A DNA stretch of 64,000 nucleotides, taken from positions 4,049,501-4,113,500 of the forward strand of contig NZ_CP127162.1 in assembly GCF_030263935.1 (NCBI RefSeq), read 5' to 3'. The notes below the pieces were generated by a model. It did no database searches, was not told where the DNA came from, and saw only the letters and a program-made list of their open reading frames with translations. This stretch comes from Paenibacillus polygoni. Lineage in GTDB: Bacteria > Bacillota > Bacilli > Paenibacillales > Paenibacillaceae. This document shows positions 1-9,915 of the stretch, piece by piece (position 1 is the stretch's first letter; every line of letters starts with the position of its first letter). The position numbers and the translations under genes were made by a program.

Positions 1-1450
1 GGCGCATCTCTCCACTGCCTCTTTGGCGAAAGAAAGCCCCATCTTCCAAACGTTCTTGCTCCTCTGTAATATAAGCAGCAATACGGTCTGCTGTCTCTCT
101 TCCATAAGGAATATCCGCTAGATCCATTGCAGCCATCATCGTTGCACCAAAAGAACCGCAGTCGTCCAAACTATCGATGGCTGACAATTGATTATTAATC
201 CCTGCCGCTCCATACATGGCCCTGTCCCACAACCCATACTGATCAAAGGTGGTGCTGAGGGAAATATGATCTACGCCGTAGCGAATATAATCTTCTCTTC
301 CAAGCTCTGTTCCCGTATGCAGAAGGCCGAGTAAGGTAACCCCTAAAGGATAATTCCATTTGCCATAATGCGTGTTTTCAAGATAAGGCCGGATGGTCGT
401 TCTCGGCTGATCCAGCTCATAGTATACGCCTCGTTTGCCATCATCAAATACACGGTGCACTTCCTGAACCTGAGCCGGGGTCAAGTTTGTTCCCGGCTCA
501 AAAGGTCCTAGGTATAAGTAAGGATCGCGGCTGCCCGCTACTGGATAAGGTGAGATCAGTGCTGCCCCGCTCTCCTGCTCGATCTCCTCCAGATGAAATC
601 CCCACCGGGAAACCGACGAATCAAGACAAGCTCCCTTAATGATTAAATGATGAACACCGAACCTGCGCTGAATTGGCAGTATCAATTCCCCTTCGGCTGC
701 CTTTGATTCATAGATTATCGCTCCATCTAAGTAAACCGTAATCGGTCCGTCGTGTCTGCCCTTCAATAAGAGAGGGGTGCCTCCCCGTTTGTTCACGGCA
801 ATTGTTGTCCAGGCATACGCTTCTGCCTGCTCCTCTGTTCCATAGAGCCTTGCGAATACTCCGGAATGGTTCTCTAGATCACTCCAGTGCTGCCGAGGAT
901 ACCAGGTAAGTCCTGTTTCTTCTTCGGTCATTCCTTGTCGAGGCAGCTCTGCCGGAGGCTCTTCAAATGCTTCCGAATACAGCCACCCTTCCATACCATT
1001 CCGATCATGACTTGGAACGATAAAATGAAGTGGAAAGTTCTTGAATGAACCTGTACCAAATGCACCGCCAAACCCGACATCCGTCTTCACAAACTGAAGA
1101 ATGACATCATTCCAGCCGTACTGTACGGGAATTTGCAGGGCGGTACGCCTTTCAGGAAATAGCTCCTGATGCAGATCCGAAGTAAAAAACAAGGCTCCGT
1201 TCACATAAATCTTCACAGGACTATAACAGATTAGACTCATATTCAGTTTTGTTTCCTGCGGTTGCCCGCTCCACAGCTTTCCCCATACATATGCATAACT
1301 TCCAGTAGTCGCTTCCGGCAGACGTTCACAGAGGCACATCTCATATCTATAATCCGAAAGTCTCTTAAATCCGTCTCTCTGAAAGGCGCGAAATAAAAAC
1401 GAATGCTTAGGATTATCCCCGATATATCGCTGTGCAATGGTCTCAAGCAC
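1..1450 (-). CDS. GH105/GH88-type unsaturated glycuronyl hydrolase (partial)
   Basis: The reading frame stays open from 1531 to the left edge, so the C-terminus is missing. The N-terminal part looks like a beta-sandwich (motif GAFGTGSFKNFPLHF). The later part resembles the (alpha/alpha)6 barrel of YteR/YesR-type unsaturated rhamnogalacturonyl hydrolases, with YGLWDRAMYGAAG followed by SLDDCGSFGAT. This family removes the unsaturated uronic acid left by pectate or rhamnogalacturonan lyases, in the cytoplasm. It follows the Gfo/Idh gene and is the last visible gene of the pectin operon. No ATG or TTG exists between the in-frame stop (1532-1534) and the conserved region. The GTG at 1448-1450 is the only standard start, but it has no ribosome-binding site and the frame reads like protein up to about 1531, so the true start is uncertain. 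Confidence 0.72.
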   Translation of the reverse strand, partial: MLETIAQRYIGDNPKHSFLFRAFQRDGFKRLSDYRYEMCLCERLPEATTGSYAYVWGKLWSGQPQETKLNMSLICYSPVKIYVNGALFFTSDLHQELFPERRTALQIPVQYGWNDVILQFVKTDVGFGGAFGTGSFKNFPLHFIVPSHDRNGMEGWLYSEAFEEPPAELPRQGMTEEETGLTWYPRQHWSDLENHSGVFARLYGTEEQAEAYAWTTIAVNKRGGTPLLLKGRHDGPITVYLDGAIIYESKAAEGELILPIQRRFGVHHLIIKGACLDSSVSRWGFHLEEIEQESGAALISPYPVAGSRDPYLYLGPFEPGTNLTPAQVQEVHRVFDDGKRGVYYELDQPRTTIRPYLENTHYGKWNYPLGVTLLGLLHTGTELGREDYIRYGVDHISLSTTFDQYGLWDRAMYGAAGINNQLSAIDSLDDCGSFGATMMAAMDLADIPYGRETADRIAAYITEEQERLEDGAFFRQRGSGEMR

Positions 1451-1565
1451 TTCTGGTATGGAATCAGGTACACGGCTCGCTATCGCTTCATTAGCATGAA
1501 AATATCGAATGAGGACCAGTCCCTTCTGTTCTTAATTTATAGAGTCCGTCATGACAGCGAATGTT

Positions 1566-2855
1566 CTAGTAGAACTTCACAAGATCATCAATCTGAACAG
1601 GAAGTCCAGTACGAATGGCTTTGTTAGCAGCAATCCCTGTCAAAATAGAACGTGCTCCATCCACATGATTCGCTGCGCGGTCAAATGGATCATGCACCGG
1701 TTCACCAAACAGATCATTTAGAAGAACGGGGTCGCCTCCGCCGTGTCCTCCTTCTCCTTCCTCTACATCAACCAGGTAAGGTGCATCAAACATAGGAAAT
1801 ACTTTAATACTATGTCCTTGCAGCGCCCCTTCGTTTGCCCGGTCTCCGCCTGCATTCACATAGGACTGTTCAACAATATTCATTTCAATCCGTCCCTTAC
1901 TGCCGTTAAAAGCAATACGGTATCCTTCCCAAGGCATATACGCATTCAGTGAATACGTAAGGACTGCACGGTTTTTGTATTTCACAAGGACACCCATCGT
2001 ATCTTCAATACTAATCCCGTCTCCAAAAACGTTTTGGTCCCGCTGATATCCATCTTCGTGCTCGGCATCAAGATACATGGCTTTGAGTGATTCATTCTCA
2101 TCTAGATGGAGTGCAAAAGGATCATCTTTCGCATGAACATTTCCGGTTGCCCGCTGATAAGGATGGCTTTCTCCGCGATTCTCTGCATTCTCTTTACCAT
2201 AGAAGAGTAAGTCCCCAAATGCGAAAACGGTCTCAGGCTGAGAGCCGATCCAGAAATTAACTAAGTCAAAATGATGTGTTGATTTATGTACGAGCAGTCC
2301 CCCGCTGTTTCGTTTGTCACGGTGCCATCTGCGGAAATAATCTGCACCATGACGAGTATTTAGCAGCCACTCAAAATGCACGGAATGAACGTCGCCTATC
2401 GTTCCGTTCATGATCAGCTCACGAGCTTTCGTATGATGCGGTGCATATCTGTAGTTAAACGTCACCCGAACATTCCGTCCGGTTCTTTCTACCGCATCAA
2501 GAATCTCCTGACATTTCTCCTCGTCAACCGTCATCGGCTTTTCTGTAATGACATCACAGCCGAGTTCGAGAGCTCGGATAATATAGCGGTGATGCGTTCG
2601 GTCGATACTTGTAACAATAATCGTATCCGGCTTATGTTTTTCAATCATAGTCTCAAATTCAGTGTCTTTATAAGTAGGCACCTCAGGGTAATCACATTTT
2701 TCCCTCAGCACTTGATTCGCATAATCCATACGTGTCTGGTTGGTATCACAGAATGCAAGAAGTTCAGACTGATCTCGGTAATCCTCAGCCAGTGCCGTAT
2801 AGAAAAATCCTGCTCTTCCTCCCGTACCTACAACCGCATAAGTTTTTTTACTCAT
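1566..2855 (-). CDS. Gfo/Idh/MocA-family oxidoreductase
   Basis: 429 residues. The N-terminal Rossmann fold has the dinucleotide-binding motif GTGGRA at residues 10-15, the family EKP motif at 105-107 and the conserved segment GGLLVHKSTHHFD at about 185-197. These proteins oxidise or reduce sugars and sugar acids with NAD(P). The substrate cannot be read from sequence, but the position between a GH106-like hydrolase and a GH105-type hydrolase suggests a monosaccharide released from pectin side chains. The start ATG overlaps the stop of the upstream gene by four bases (ATGA), with a GGAGG site inside that gene, so translation is probably coupled. No signal peptide; cytoplasmic. Confidence 0.9.
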   Translation of the reverse strand: MSKKTYAVVGTGGRAGFFYTALAEDYRDQSELLAFCDTNQTRMDYANQVLREKCDYPEVPTYKDTEFETMIEKHKPDTIIVTSIDRTHHRYIIRALELGCDVITEKPMTVDEEKCQEILDAVERTGRNVRVTFNYRYAPHHTKARELIMNGTIGDVHSVHFEWLLNTRHGADYFRRWHRDKRNSGGLLVHKSTHHFDLVNFWIGSQPETVFAFGDLLFYGKENAENRGESHPYQRATGNVHAKDDPFALHLDENESLKAMYLDAEHEDGYQRDQNVFGDGISIEDTMGVLVKYKNRAVLTYSLNAYMPWEGYRIAFNGSKGRIEMNIVEQSYVNAGGDRANEGALQGHSIKVFPMFDAPYLVDVEEGEGGHGGGDPVLLNDLFGEPVHDPFDRAANHVDGARSILTGIAANKAIRTGLPVQIDDLVKFY

Positions 2856-5800
2856 TTTATGTTACCTCCTAAGGTTCCTATTTTTGTACTTTGGGATGTG
2901 ACCTGTGCTTCCTTTTGTTTTATTCTCACATCGACTGCAGCATGCTGCTCCTGATCAAAATAAGTACCTTCGAGCAGGCCAATCAGCGTCCCGGTAACTT
3001 TGACTTCTAGATCATTGTCTCCTTCACGAAGAAGGGAGGTACTGCCCGCCCAGCAGTAAGGAGACCAAGCGCGAATCCCCAGGGATTGTCCATTCACCAG
3101 CACTTCAATAACATCTTGCAAACGAAAATCTGTAAAAGATAGTTCAAACTGGTCGGAGCCCTGCTCTTCTACCTCGCTGCATTCAAATGTCCGTTTAACA
3201 CTCGTCGTCCCAGCGTAATGCGGGAAGCCTATCATTGGCTCTGGCAGCAGAGCGCAAATAGACTCAGGTAAGGCCGCCAGTACAGGCCTATCGTCCTCGT
3301 AGTAAACACCGAATGCACCAGATAACATGAGCGGATCTACGATACCGTCATCGTCTTTGGTCACTTCCACGCGAACACGAATCTCATTTAGTCCTACCTG
3401 AAGGTAGGGAGCAATCTCCGTCCCGATATTGGTATAATCCGTAATCCAGACAGGAGTGAAATCAGAAGCACTCAGCCGGTGCTGATTGACTTCAATGACG
3501 TAATTCCCCGAGATGGCGCTCCCATCAAAAAATAATAAGCAGTTCTCTTCTTTTCTATGACATATGAACTGAGATTTATAAACAGCATCTAGTGGATAAG
3601 CCACTTTGGCTCTCTTTGGTGTACCGAATACTTGATCAAATTGGAGAGGCAGGCCGCTTCCCGCTTCACTCGTAATCTGCTCAATGAATGTTTTCGCCTG
3701 TACTTTCAGATCCTGAATATGTACCTGCCCCAGCGAGTCAGTAACCGTTAATGTAAAATCACCGATACGCAGTTTATTATCCTGCTCTGGTGTTACCGTC
3801 CACCTCCCTGTTACAGGAAGCTTGATTTGATATGGACTGGGTACTATTTGCGGTTCTCTATCCGTCATCACGTTTACCGGAACAACGTCCAATAAGAAAA
3901 TGACTGATTCATACGGAGCAAGCGTAACCTCTAGTTCATATTTTTTATTGTTTGAATCCTGCTTGTCCCAATGAGACAAGGTAACAGGCAATTCTTCACT
4001 TACTTCTCCTGTACGCAGTGACAAGTATCGTACCGCTACTTCATTCTTGTCATTCTTCGCATTAACACCCAATCTGCTAAGCAGTGCCTTCTTATCAATT
4101 TGTAACTTACCTTGCAAGGTTTCTCCTTCCTGATTCGTCAGGAATAAAGCAGCCTCATGCGCTGAGATTATGCGGAACTGCTGAAGGATGTGCAGAGGGT
4201 CATTATCTACCTGTAGTACGGCAGCATCATCCAGCCATTCATCGAGCTGTAGCAGAAGATACTCTGAAATTTTCGCCTCCATTGCTCCATCTACAGGAAG
4301 AGAGTACACATTCTCCTTTTTGCCAAGTGCTTCCCAGTCCAAGGCATCCGGACATCCCGGTTCGACGGACTCAACTGGAAGGCACCCGGTCGTAATGACT
4401 TTTCCACCTGCTCTGACAAAAGCTTGAAGCTGATTCCAGGCAGCAGCCTCTAGATTCAGCATAGGGGGCAGAATCAACACCTCATAGGTTGCTTCACCGA
4501 TCTCGATGTTTCCCTCTCTAATCTGTGCTTCAGCAAACAGCTCTGGATCCAGATGATCATAGTCACGGCGATATCGAAGCAGTAGATTCGATAGAATCAG
4601 CCAGTCTTCCTTGAGCTGATCTAGCTGTGCTTTTTCTTCTTCCTCTTCTCCGCCGTACGCAAAACCATGCAGCGGATTCCCCATTAGCGTCCAAAACGTA
4701 GTGGTTGGGTCAAGCAAAGCAATTCGAATATCCGCTTTCCCTTCGCTCATCAGATAACTGATGCGCCCTACATAATCTCCGAGCTCACGGAAATAAGGCC
4801 AATAGGGATTTTGTAAAAATTGAGACGGAGGTGCATCATGTTTTGCAAGCCCGCCGATTGTGTAAAAAAAAGCATGAAAATTATAAAAATTCGTGCCCAT
4901 GGCAGCCATTCGGTCGATCATCCATTTTGCATCCTGTAAGGTCATGGACCAGCCAACGCTGTGAAAGCATTCGATCATATTGCGCGGTCTGCCGAGCTGC
5001 CGGGCTAGTGAACTAACCATCTTCGGGTTATCCCGCATATTTAGTCCGTAGCGCTGCAGTATATATTCAAGCGAACGGCCTGTTTTTTCATGTGCAGAGT
5101 CACCGCCTGGCAGATGACTGTACAGCTGGGTTGTCATTCGCAGAGATGGAACCTCGGCTGCATATTCAATATGTGCCTGTTCACAGAAATCGTGTGCCTG
5201 TTTATGAACCGATTTTCGCAGCAGCAGATGGACGGATTGATAATAGTCATACCGAGTCTGTTTTGCCTTGGGTACATCACTTCGCAGTAAGGCAGGAAGC
5301 TGTTCAATGAGATCATAACCTGTTCTTTCTTTGAAAAAAGACGGCAGCTGCGGTGACCACGGGATTCGGCCAAGAGGTGCAATTTCGTCCGTAAACATCC
5401 CTTTAATTACGGTTCCGAAATCGTCCCCAAGTTCCTCTTGATACCGCTCATGTGTCAGTTCAATGAATCGTTTCATTGCCTTCTCATTAAGAGGGTCTAC
5501 AAAATTGCCGTAATATTTAAAATCATCAATCTCCTGCTCCATGAAAATAAAGATTTCATACTCTCCTTCAGGCACATCCCATTCCAAACGAAACGCAGTT
5601 TCATAAGTGAAAAATCGCTTGCGATTATATGAAGTAAGTCCCGTTTCCTGATATACCTGCTGAAGCTGAATATTTCCGATCTGTTTTCGAAGTTCTATTG
5701 CTTGTTCCCACTGATGTGTCCCGTCAGCATTAACCGGTACAGCTTTTGCATACAAGATTACCGCCCATGGCAAGGTCCATGACACATGATCGCCATGACT

Positions 5801-6151
5801 CACCCTGCCTGTGTGATGTAGGAGTGCACGCTGTTTTGCTTCCGGCATTTCAAGGGTCACTTCTCCGCCGGCCATACCGCTTGGATACGGATATTCGTCA
5901 TAAAGCCAAACCTTCATGCCTTTTGACTTCGCTTCCTTTACAGCAAACCGTACCTTATGAAACCAAGCCCGTGAGAGATAAGGGACGGTTAGTCCCTGTC
6001 TCGCACAGATAAAAAATCCGCCTACGCCCTGCGCTGCCATCTCCGAAATTTGGTGTCTGATCTGCTCATCATCCATCTCACCATTCCAGAACCAGAAAGG
6101 ATGAGCACGATATTCATTTCCTGGATTCTGAAATGTCCTACGATTCCACAT
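2852..6151 (-). CDS. GH106-like glycosyl hydrolase (probable alpha-L-rhamnosidase)
   Basis: 1099 residues without signal peptide. The N-terminus has the pattern of GH106-like proteins: an HPFWFWNGEMDDEQI segment, then a TIM-barrel-like region with GVGGFFICARQGL and WLYDEYPYPSG. The last 250 residues look like a beta-sandwich carbohydrate-binding domain (FDGSAISGNYVIEVN, NEIRVRVEV, VLVNGQSLG). Known GH106 enzymes release terminal rhamnose from rhamnogalacturonan and related glycans. A cytoplasmic location fits a locus that imports oligosaccharides first. An AGGGAGG site lies eight bases before the ATG. The gene starts 23 bases after the solute-binding protein gene and overlaps the next gene by four bases. 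Substrate remains inferred. Confidence 0.75.
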   Translation of the reverse strand: MWNRRTFQNPGNEYRAHPFWFWNGEMDDEQIRHQISEMAAQGVGGFFICARQGLTVPYLSRAWFHKVRFAVKEAKSKGMKVWLYDEYPYPSGMAGGEVTLEMPEAKQRALLHHTGRVSHGDHVSWTLPWAVILYAKAVPVNADGTHQWEQAIELRKQIGNIQLQQVYQETGLTSYNRKRFFTYETAFRLEWDVPEGEYEIFIFMEQEIDDFKYYGNFVDPLNEKAMKRFIELTHERYQEELGDDFGTVIKGMFTDEIAPLGRIPWSPQLPSFFKERTGYDLIEQLPALLRSDVPKAKQTRYDYYQSVHLLLRKSVHKQAHDFCEQAHIEYAAEVPSLRMTTQLYSHLPGGDSAHEKTGRSLEYILQRYGLNMRDNPKMVSSLARQLGRPRNMIECFHSVGWSMTLQDAKWMIDRMAAMGTNFYNFHAFFYTIGGLAKHDAPPSQFLQNPYWPYFRELGDYVGRISYLMSEGKADIRIALLDPTTTFWTLMGNPLHGFAYGGEEEEEKAQLDQLKEDWLILSNLLLRYRRDYDHLDPELFAEAQIREGNIEIGEATYEVLILPPMLNLEAAAWNQLQAFVRAGGKVITTGCLPVESVEPGCPDALDWEALGKKENVYSLPVDGAMEAKISEYLLLQLDEWLDDAAVLQVDNDPLHILQQFRIISAHEAALFLTNQEGETLQGKLQIDKKALLSRLGVNAKNDKNEVAVRYLSLRTGEVSEELPVTLSHWDKQDSNNKKYELEVTLAPYESVIFLLDVVPVNVMTDREPQIVPSPYQIKLPVTGRWTVTPEQDNKLRIGDFTLTVTDSLGQVHIQDLKVQAKTFIEQITSEAGSGLPLQFDQVFGTPKRAKVAYPLDAVYKSQFICHRKEENCLLFFDGSAISGNYVIEVNQHRLSASDFTPVWITDYTNIGTEIAPYLQVGLNEIRVRVEVTKDDDGIVDPLMLSGAFGVYYEDDRPVLAALPESICALLPEPMIGFPHYAGTTSVKRTFECSEVEEQGSDQFELSFTDFRLQDVIEVLVNGQSLGIRAWSPYCWAGSTSLLREGDNDLEVKVTGTLIGLLEGTYFDQEQHAAVDVRIKQKEAQVTSQSTKIGTLGGNIK

Positions 6152-6174
6152 GCTGATAACCTCCCTGAAGTCTT

Positions 6175-7701
6175 TTATTTCTGCAGCTCGGTATACAGTT
6201 TGTTCATCTCTTCTACGTACTCTTTACCTCCGTTTTTCTCCCACAAGGCAAAAGCGTCCTGCAACCCTTTTTCATCAATCTGACCGACGATAAACTTCGT
6301 ACGAGCATCATTAATGATATTGTCGAGCTGCGGTCCTTTTTGTGCATAGACATCCGAGATCAGCGGTTCACCTGGGTTAGGAATAACGATGGACTCGTTT
6401 GCCTTTTGCACTTCAGCTACCTTTTTCCGTATTTCTGTCTGCTCTACAGTAAGTCCCAGCGTCTCCGGAATAAACATCAAAATCTGATTGGTTCCGTTTA
6501 GGTCCCTCATTTTCAATTTATCTGTGGTAGGAACGATATAATCATCCTTTTTCTCATAATGAGTGCCTTCGAGTCCATAAGACATCAGCATTTGCAGCTC
6601 CTCATCATTCAAACGGTCAAGGAAAGTAAGCACTTGTTTCAGCTCTTCCTCTGTTTTCACCGCACTTTTAGAAATAGCGATCATGCCGGCATATCCGGAA
6701 GTGGGAAGATCACGATGTCCTTCAGGACCTACCATCGCTTGCAGAACATCTACAGCATCTGTATGATTCGGATCCTTCTCCAATATTTTCGATTCAATTC
6801 GCTGCGCATTATCTGCTACATCGACCATGACTCCACCGTTGCCGTTGACCATCAAATCGGACATCTTGGTAGGATCCATTACAGCAAAATCTTTATTAAT
6901 AAGGCCCTCGCTATATAACTTGCGGAAGAATTTCAATGCTTCCAAATATTGAGGTGTCTGATGCGCTGGAATCAACTTTCCGTTCTCTTCTCCCCAGCCA
7001 TTCGGTGCACCAAACCATACCTGCATGATGTCCCATGGTCCGTTAAACTGACTTGCGATCAGCCCGTACGTATCCTTTTTTCCATTGCCATCTGGATCAT
7101 CCTCTGTAAACGCCTTCATGACGTTGTAGAACTCCTCAATCGTGGTCGGTGCTTTTAGCTTCAGGTTATCCAGCCAGTCTTTCCGAATCGTAACCCCGTT
7201 TCTTCCAAGTGCCCGAGCACGGTATATACCGTAAGTCTTTCCATCAATGGAGGCATTGTTTAGTATGATCTCATTCGCACCGGATAGATTTTTATAATCT
7301 TTCAAATAAGGACCGAGCTCCCAGAACGCACCACTGCGGGCCGCATTGATAAAACTTGGCGATTTGCCGAGTACGACCATGAGACTAGGAAGTTTACCTG
7401 ATGCGAGTGTAATATTGAATTTATCATCATAAGAACTGCTTGGCACCCACTGAAACTCAACATCGGTATCCGTAAGTTCTTCAAGTTTCTGTAGAACTGC
7501 GTTGTTATCTGCGGGCGTCTCTGCTGCAAAGTTTGGCACCATAATACTAATCTGTTTTTTCGTTTCTGGACTATTCGGGCTTTCAGATTCAGCCGTGTTC
7601 TCTTTCCCCCCAGGTGAACAAGCGGCAAGCAAGGAAGTAATCAAGAACGCAGTGCTTACCATTTTTACAGAATACGCTAACGTACTTTTGGTTTTTTTCA
7701 T
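6175..7701 (-). CDS. ABC transporter solute-binding lipoprotein, LplA/YtcQ type
   Basis: 508 residues. A basic start and hydrophobic stretch end in the lipobox LLAAC at about residues 24-28, so the mature protein is a lipoprotein on the outer face of the membrane. The rest resembles long family-1 solute-binding proteins of Paenibacillus and Bacillus that deliver oligosaccharides to LplB/LplC-type permeases. It lies 33 bases downstream of the LplC-type permease, with no strong terminator between them. The neighbours point to a pectin-derived oligosaccharide such as unsaturated rhamnogalacturonan fragments, which is inference. No ATPase gene is present, so a shared MsmX-type ATPase is likely. 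Confidence 0.9.
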   Translation of the reverse strand: MKKTKSTLAYSVKMVSTAFLITSLLAACSPGGKENTAESESPNSPETKKQISIMVPNFAAETPADNNAVLQKLEELTDTDVEFQWVPSSSYDDKFNITLASGKLPSLMVVLGKSPSFINAARSGAFWELGPYLKDYKNLSGANEIILNNASIDGKTYGIYRARALGRNGVTIRKDWLDNLKLKAPTTIEEFYNVMKAFTEDDPDGNGKKDTYGLIASQFNGPWDIMQVWFGAPNGWGEENGKLIPAHQTPQYLEALKFFRKLYSEGLINKDFAVMDPTKMSDLMVNGNGGVMVDVADNAQRIESKILEKDPNHTDAVDVLQAMVGPEGHRDLPTSGYAGMIAISKSAVKTEEELKQVLTFLDRLNDEELQMLMSYGLEGTHYEKKDDYIVPTTDKLKMRDLNGTNQILMFIPETLGLTVEQTEIRKKVAEVQKANESIVIPNPGEPLISDVYAQKGPQLDNIINDARTKFIVGQIDEKGLQDAFALWEKNGGKEYVEEMNKLYTELQK

Positions 7702-7734
7702 GAACCTATACCCCCATATATGTTTAGTTTCTTG

Positions 7735-8619
7735 TTACCCCTTAATGGAACCAAGCAGGACCCCTTTTGCAAAATGCTTTTGCAAGAACGGATACACGAT
7801 TAAAATTGGGATGGTACCAACCACAATTACCGCCATTTTAATGGCCTGTTCAGGCGGCTGAACAAAGTTTTGATCCAGGTTAGCCATGTCTCCCACCGTA
7901 CCTTGCGATAGAAGTACAATCTGTCTAAGCATGATCTGCAGCGGCCATTTCGCACTGTCTGTTAGATATAAAAGGGCCGAGAAAAAGTTGTTCCAATGAC
8001 CTACCGCGTAAAATAAAGCGAAGGTAGCAATAACAGGTTTGGATAACGGAAGAACAATTCGCCATAACACGCCAATATCCGTACATCCATCGATTCGAGC
8101 CGCCTCTTCTAGTCCTGCAGGAAGTTCTTGAAAAAAGTTTTTGACCACAATCAAGTTAAACGCGCCAATCGCCCCTGGTAGAATCAAAGCCCAGTAGCTG
8201 TCGAGCAGACCGAGTCCACGAATGACGAGATAAGTCGGGATCATTCCTCCCCCAAATAACATGGAGAAGATAACTAAGTTCATCACAACATTTCGTCCCC
8301 AAAAGTCTTTGCGAGACAGGGGGTACGCCATCGTCAGCGTAAACAACAGATTGACAAAAGTTCCGGCAACCGTAATAAAAATGGAATTCCCAATACTTCT
8401 AAAAATGGTGGAGGAAGAGAAAATATACTGATACGCACTCATCGAAAATTCCTTTGGTATTAAAAAGAAACTTCGGGCCGTAATCTCTGCTTCTGTGGCA
8501 AATGAATTCCCGATGATGTAGAGAAACGGCAGTACAGTGACAAGTCCAAACAGTCCCAAGAACACGTAGTTGAACGCATCAAACACACGCCCGCCTGGGG
8601 TATTAAACCGTTTGTTCAT
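7735..8619 (-). CDS. carbohydrate ABC transporter permease, LplC/YtcP type
   Basis: 294 residues with about six membrane segments. The cytoplasmic EAA loop, which docks the ATPase, is visible as EEAARIDGCTDIGVLWRIVLPLSKP split over residues of about 180-205. The N-terminus (FNYVFLGLFGLVTVLPFLYII) is typical of the second permease of Lpl-type importers. The pair LplB/LplC forms the membrane channel. It is separated by 55 bases from the upstream LplB-type gene and followed by the binding protein gene. A homologous but diverged set occurs in the xylan locus of this window. Confidence 0.92.
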   Translation of the reverse strand: MNKRFNTPGGRVFDAFNYVFLGLFGLVTVLPFLYIIGNSFATEAEITARSFFLIPKEFSMSAYQYIFSSSTIFRSIGNSIFITVAGTFVNLLFTLTMAYPLSRKDFWGRNVVMNLVIFSMLFGGGMIPTYLVIRGLGLLDSYWALILPGAIGAFNLIVVKNFFQELPAGLEEAARIDGCTDIGVLWRIVLPLSKPVIATFALFYAVGHWNNFFSALLYLTDSAKWPLQIMLRQIVLLSQGTVGDMANLDQNFVQPPEQAIKMAVIVVGTIPILIVYPFLQKHFAKGVLLGSIKG

Positions 8620-8674
8620 CTTGCGGACCCCCTACAAAAAATTTAGAATCGGTGCAAGCTAACCAGCCTTCAGA

Positions 8675-9676
8675 CTAATAGATCCCGGAGTGCCCAAATT
8701 TTTTGGCCAGTTTGTTCGCTCCAAGAATCAGGACAATGCCGATTAGAGATTTAAATAATCCAACCGCAGTACTGTAGCTGAAAGCGCCCTGTGTAATACC
8801 GACTTGATACACATAAGTATCAAATACATCCGCTACCTCACGGTTCAAGGAATTGGTCATCAGGTAAATTTGCTCAAAACCGGTGTCCATAAAGTTACCG
8901 AGACGAAGAATGAGCAAAATAATAATCGTATTCCGTATCGCAGGAAGGGTAATATGCCATATTCTTCGCATCCGTCCTGCCCCGTCTACAATAGCAGCTT
9001 CATATTGTTCCATATCTACCCCGGCAAGTGCGGCCAGGAATATGATGGTCCCCCATCCCACCTCTTTCCACAGCATTTGGATAATGATCAAAGGCCGAAA
9101 AGAATCTGGATTTGACAGCACATCAACCGGCCTTCCCGTGACTTGAGCGATCAGTTCGTACAGAACACCGCCATTTGGTGTCAGAAACACATACGTAATA
9201 CTTGCGATAATAACCATGGATACAAAGTGAGGTACGTAAACCAGCGTCTGAATGGTTCTTTTAAACCACGATTTTGTAACTTCATTAAGAAGTAAAGCGA
9301 CTAGAATCGGTGCGGGAAAGAAGAAGATCAAATCATATACAGCAAGAATCAAAGTATTTCGGAGCAGCCTAAAGAAGTCCGGATTCTGAAAGAAGGTGGT
9401 GAAATTATCAAACCCTACCCACTGACTGTCACGAATTCCAAGAAAGGGTTGATAGTCTTGAAATGCAATGATAACCCCCCACATCGGTGCGTATTTAAAG
9501 ATAAGAAAATAAAGCAGTCCAGGAGCTAAGAGAACATAAAGCCACTTGTTTCGTTTTAATTGAGCCAGCCATCTTTTTCTAGCTTTTTGTTTCGCTTCAG
9601 CCTTGGTCATTCTATTTGGTGTATACGGCTGTAATGCGGTAGAATCCGGTGAACCACCAGGCAAATGTTGATTCAT
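8675..9676 (-). CDS. carbohydrate ABC transporter permease, LplB type
   Basis: 333 residues. A basic cytoplasmic N-terminus of about 40 residues (KAEAKQKARKRWLAQLKRNK) is followed by six predicted membrane segments. The EAA loop reads EAAIVDGAGRMRRIWHITLPA. The ATG has an AGGAGA site eight bases upstream and is the first gene after a 239-base gap holding a cre site. It therefore probably begins the transporter part of the pectin operon, with the regulator gene upstream transcribed separately or reading through. Confidence 0.92.
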   Translation of the reverse strand: MNQHLPGGSPDSTALQPYTPNRMTKAEAKQKARKRWLAQLKRNKWLYVLLAPGLLYFLIFKYAPMWGVIIAFQDYQPFLGIRDSQWVGFDNFTTFFQNPDFFRLLRNTLILAVYDLIFFFPAPILVALLLNEVTKSWFKRTIQTLVYVPHFVSMVIIASITYVFLTPNGGVLYELIAQVTGRPVDVLSNPDSFRPLIIIQMLWKEVGWGTIIFLAALAGVDMEQYEAAIVDGAGRMRRIWHITLPAIRNTIIILLILRLGNFMDTGFEQIYLMTNSLNREVADVFDTYVYQVGITQGAFSYSTAVGLFKSLIGIVLILGANKLAKKFGHSGIY

Positions 9677-9716
9677 GAGCGATCTCCTTTCTTTGGCGAA
9701 AGAAACCAGAATATTA

Positions 9717-9730
9717 TGTAAGCGTTAACA
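9717..9730. promoter_or_regulatory. cre site (CcpA operator)
   Basis: TGTAAGCGTTAACA agrees with the catabolite-responsive element consensus TGWNANCGNTNNCA at every defined position, including the CG core. It lies about 40 bases before the lplB-type start. In Bacillus a cre at or after the transcription start blocks expression when glucose is present, so glucose repression of the pectin operon is likely. Binding itself is inferred. Confidence 0.75.
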
Positions 9731-9915
9731 TTGGAATGACTTTACTTTACATACCGCTGTTCATTTCCGGCAACTGACCATTTTTGTATATAGATGAAAT
9801 CGCTCAAAAAGCCTGGTGGAACAAGAGATTTCTGTATCCTTTTCCGTTTGCATTTTGTCTTGTATATCACTTTTTTGCACTCATTTCTTTTTTTGTGCTG
9901 CTTATAAAAAATGAA

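Noticed and set aside
2376..2954. 192-codon plus-strand ORF opposite the Gfo/Idh gene
   Set aside because: It lies wholly antisense to well-supported genes, has no ribosome-binding site and reads as cysteine- and histidine-rich nonsense.
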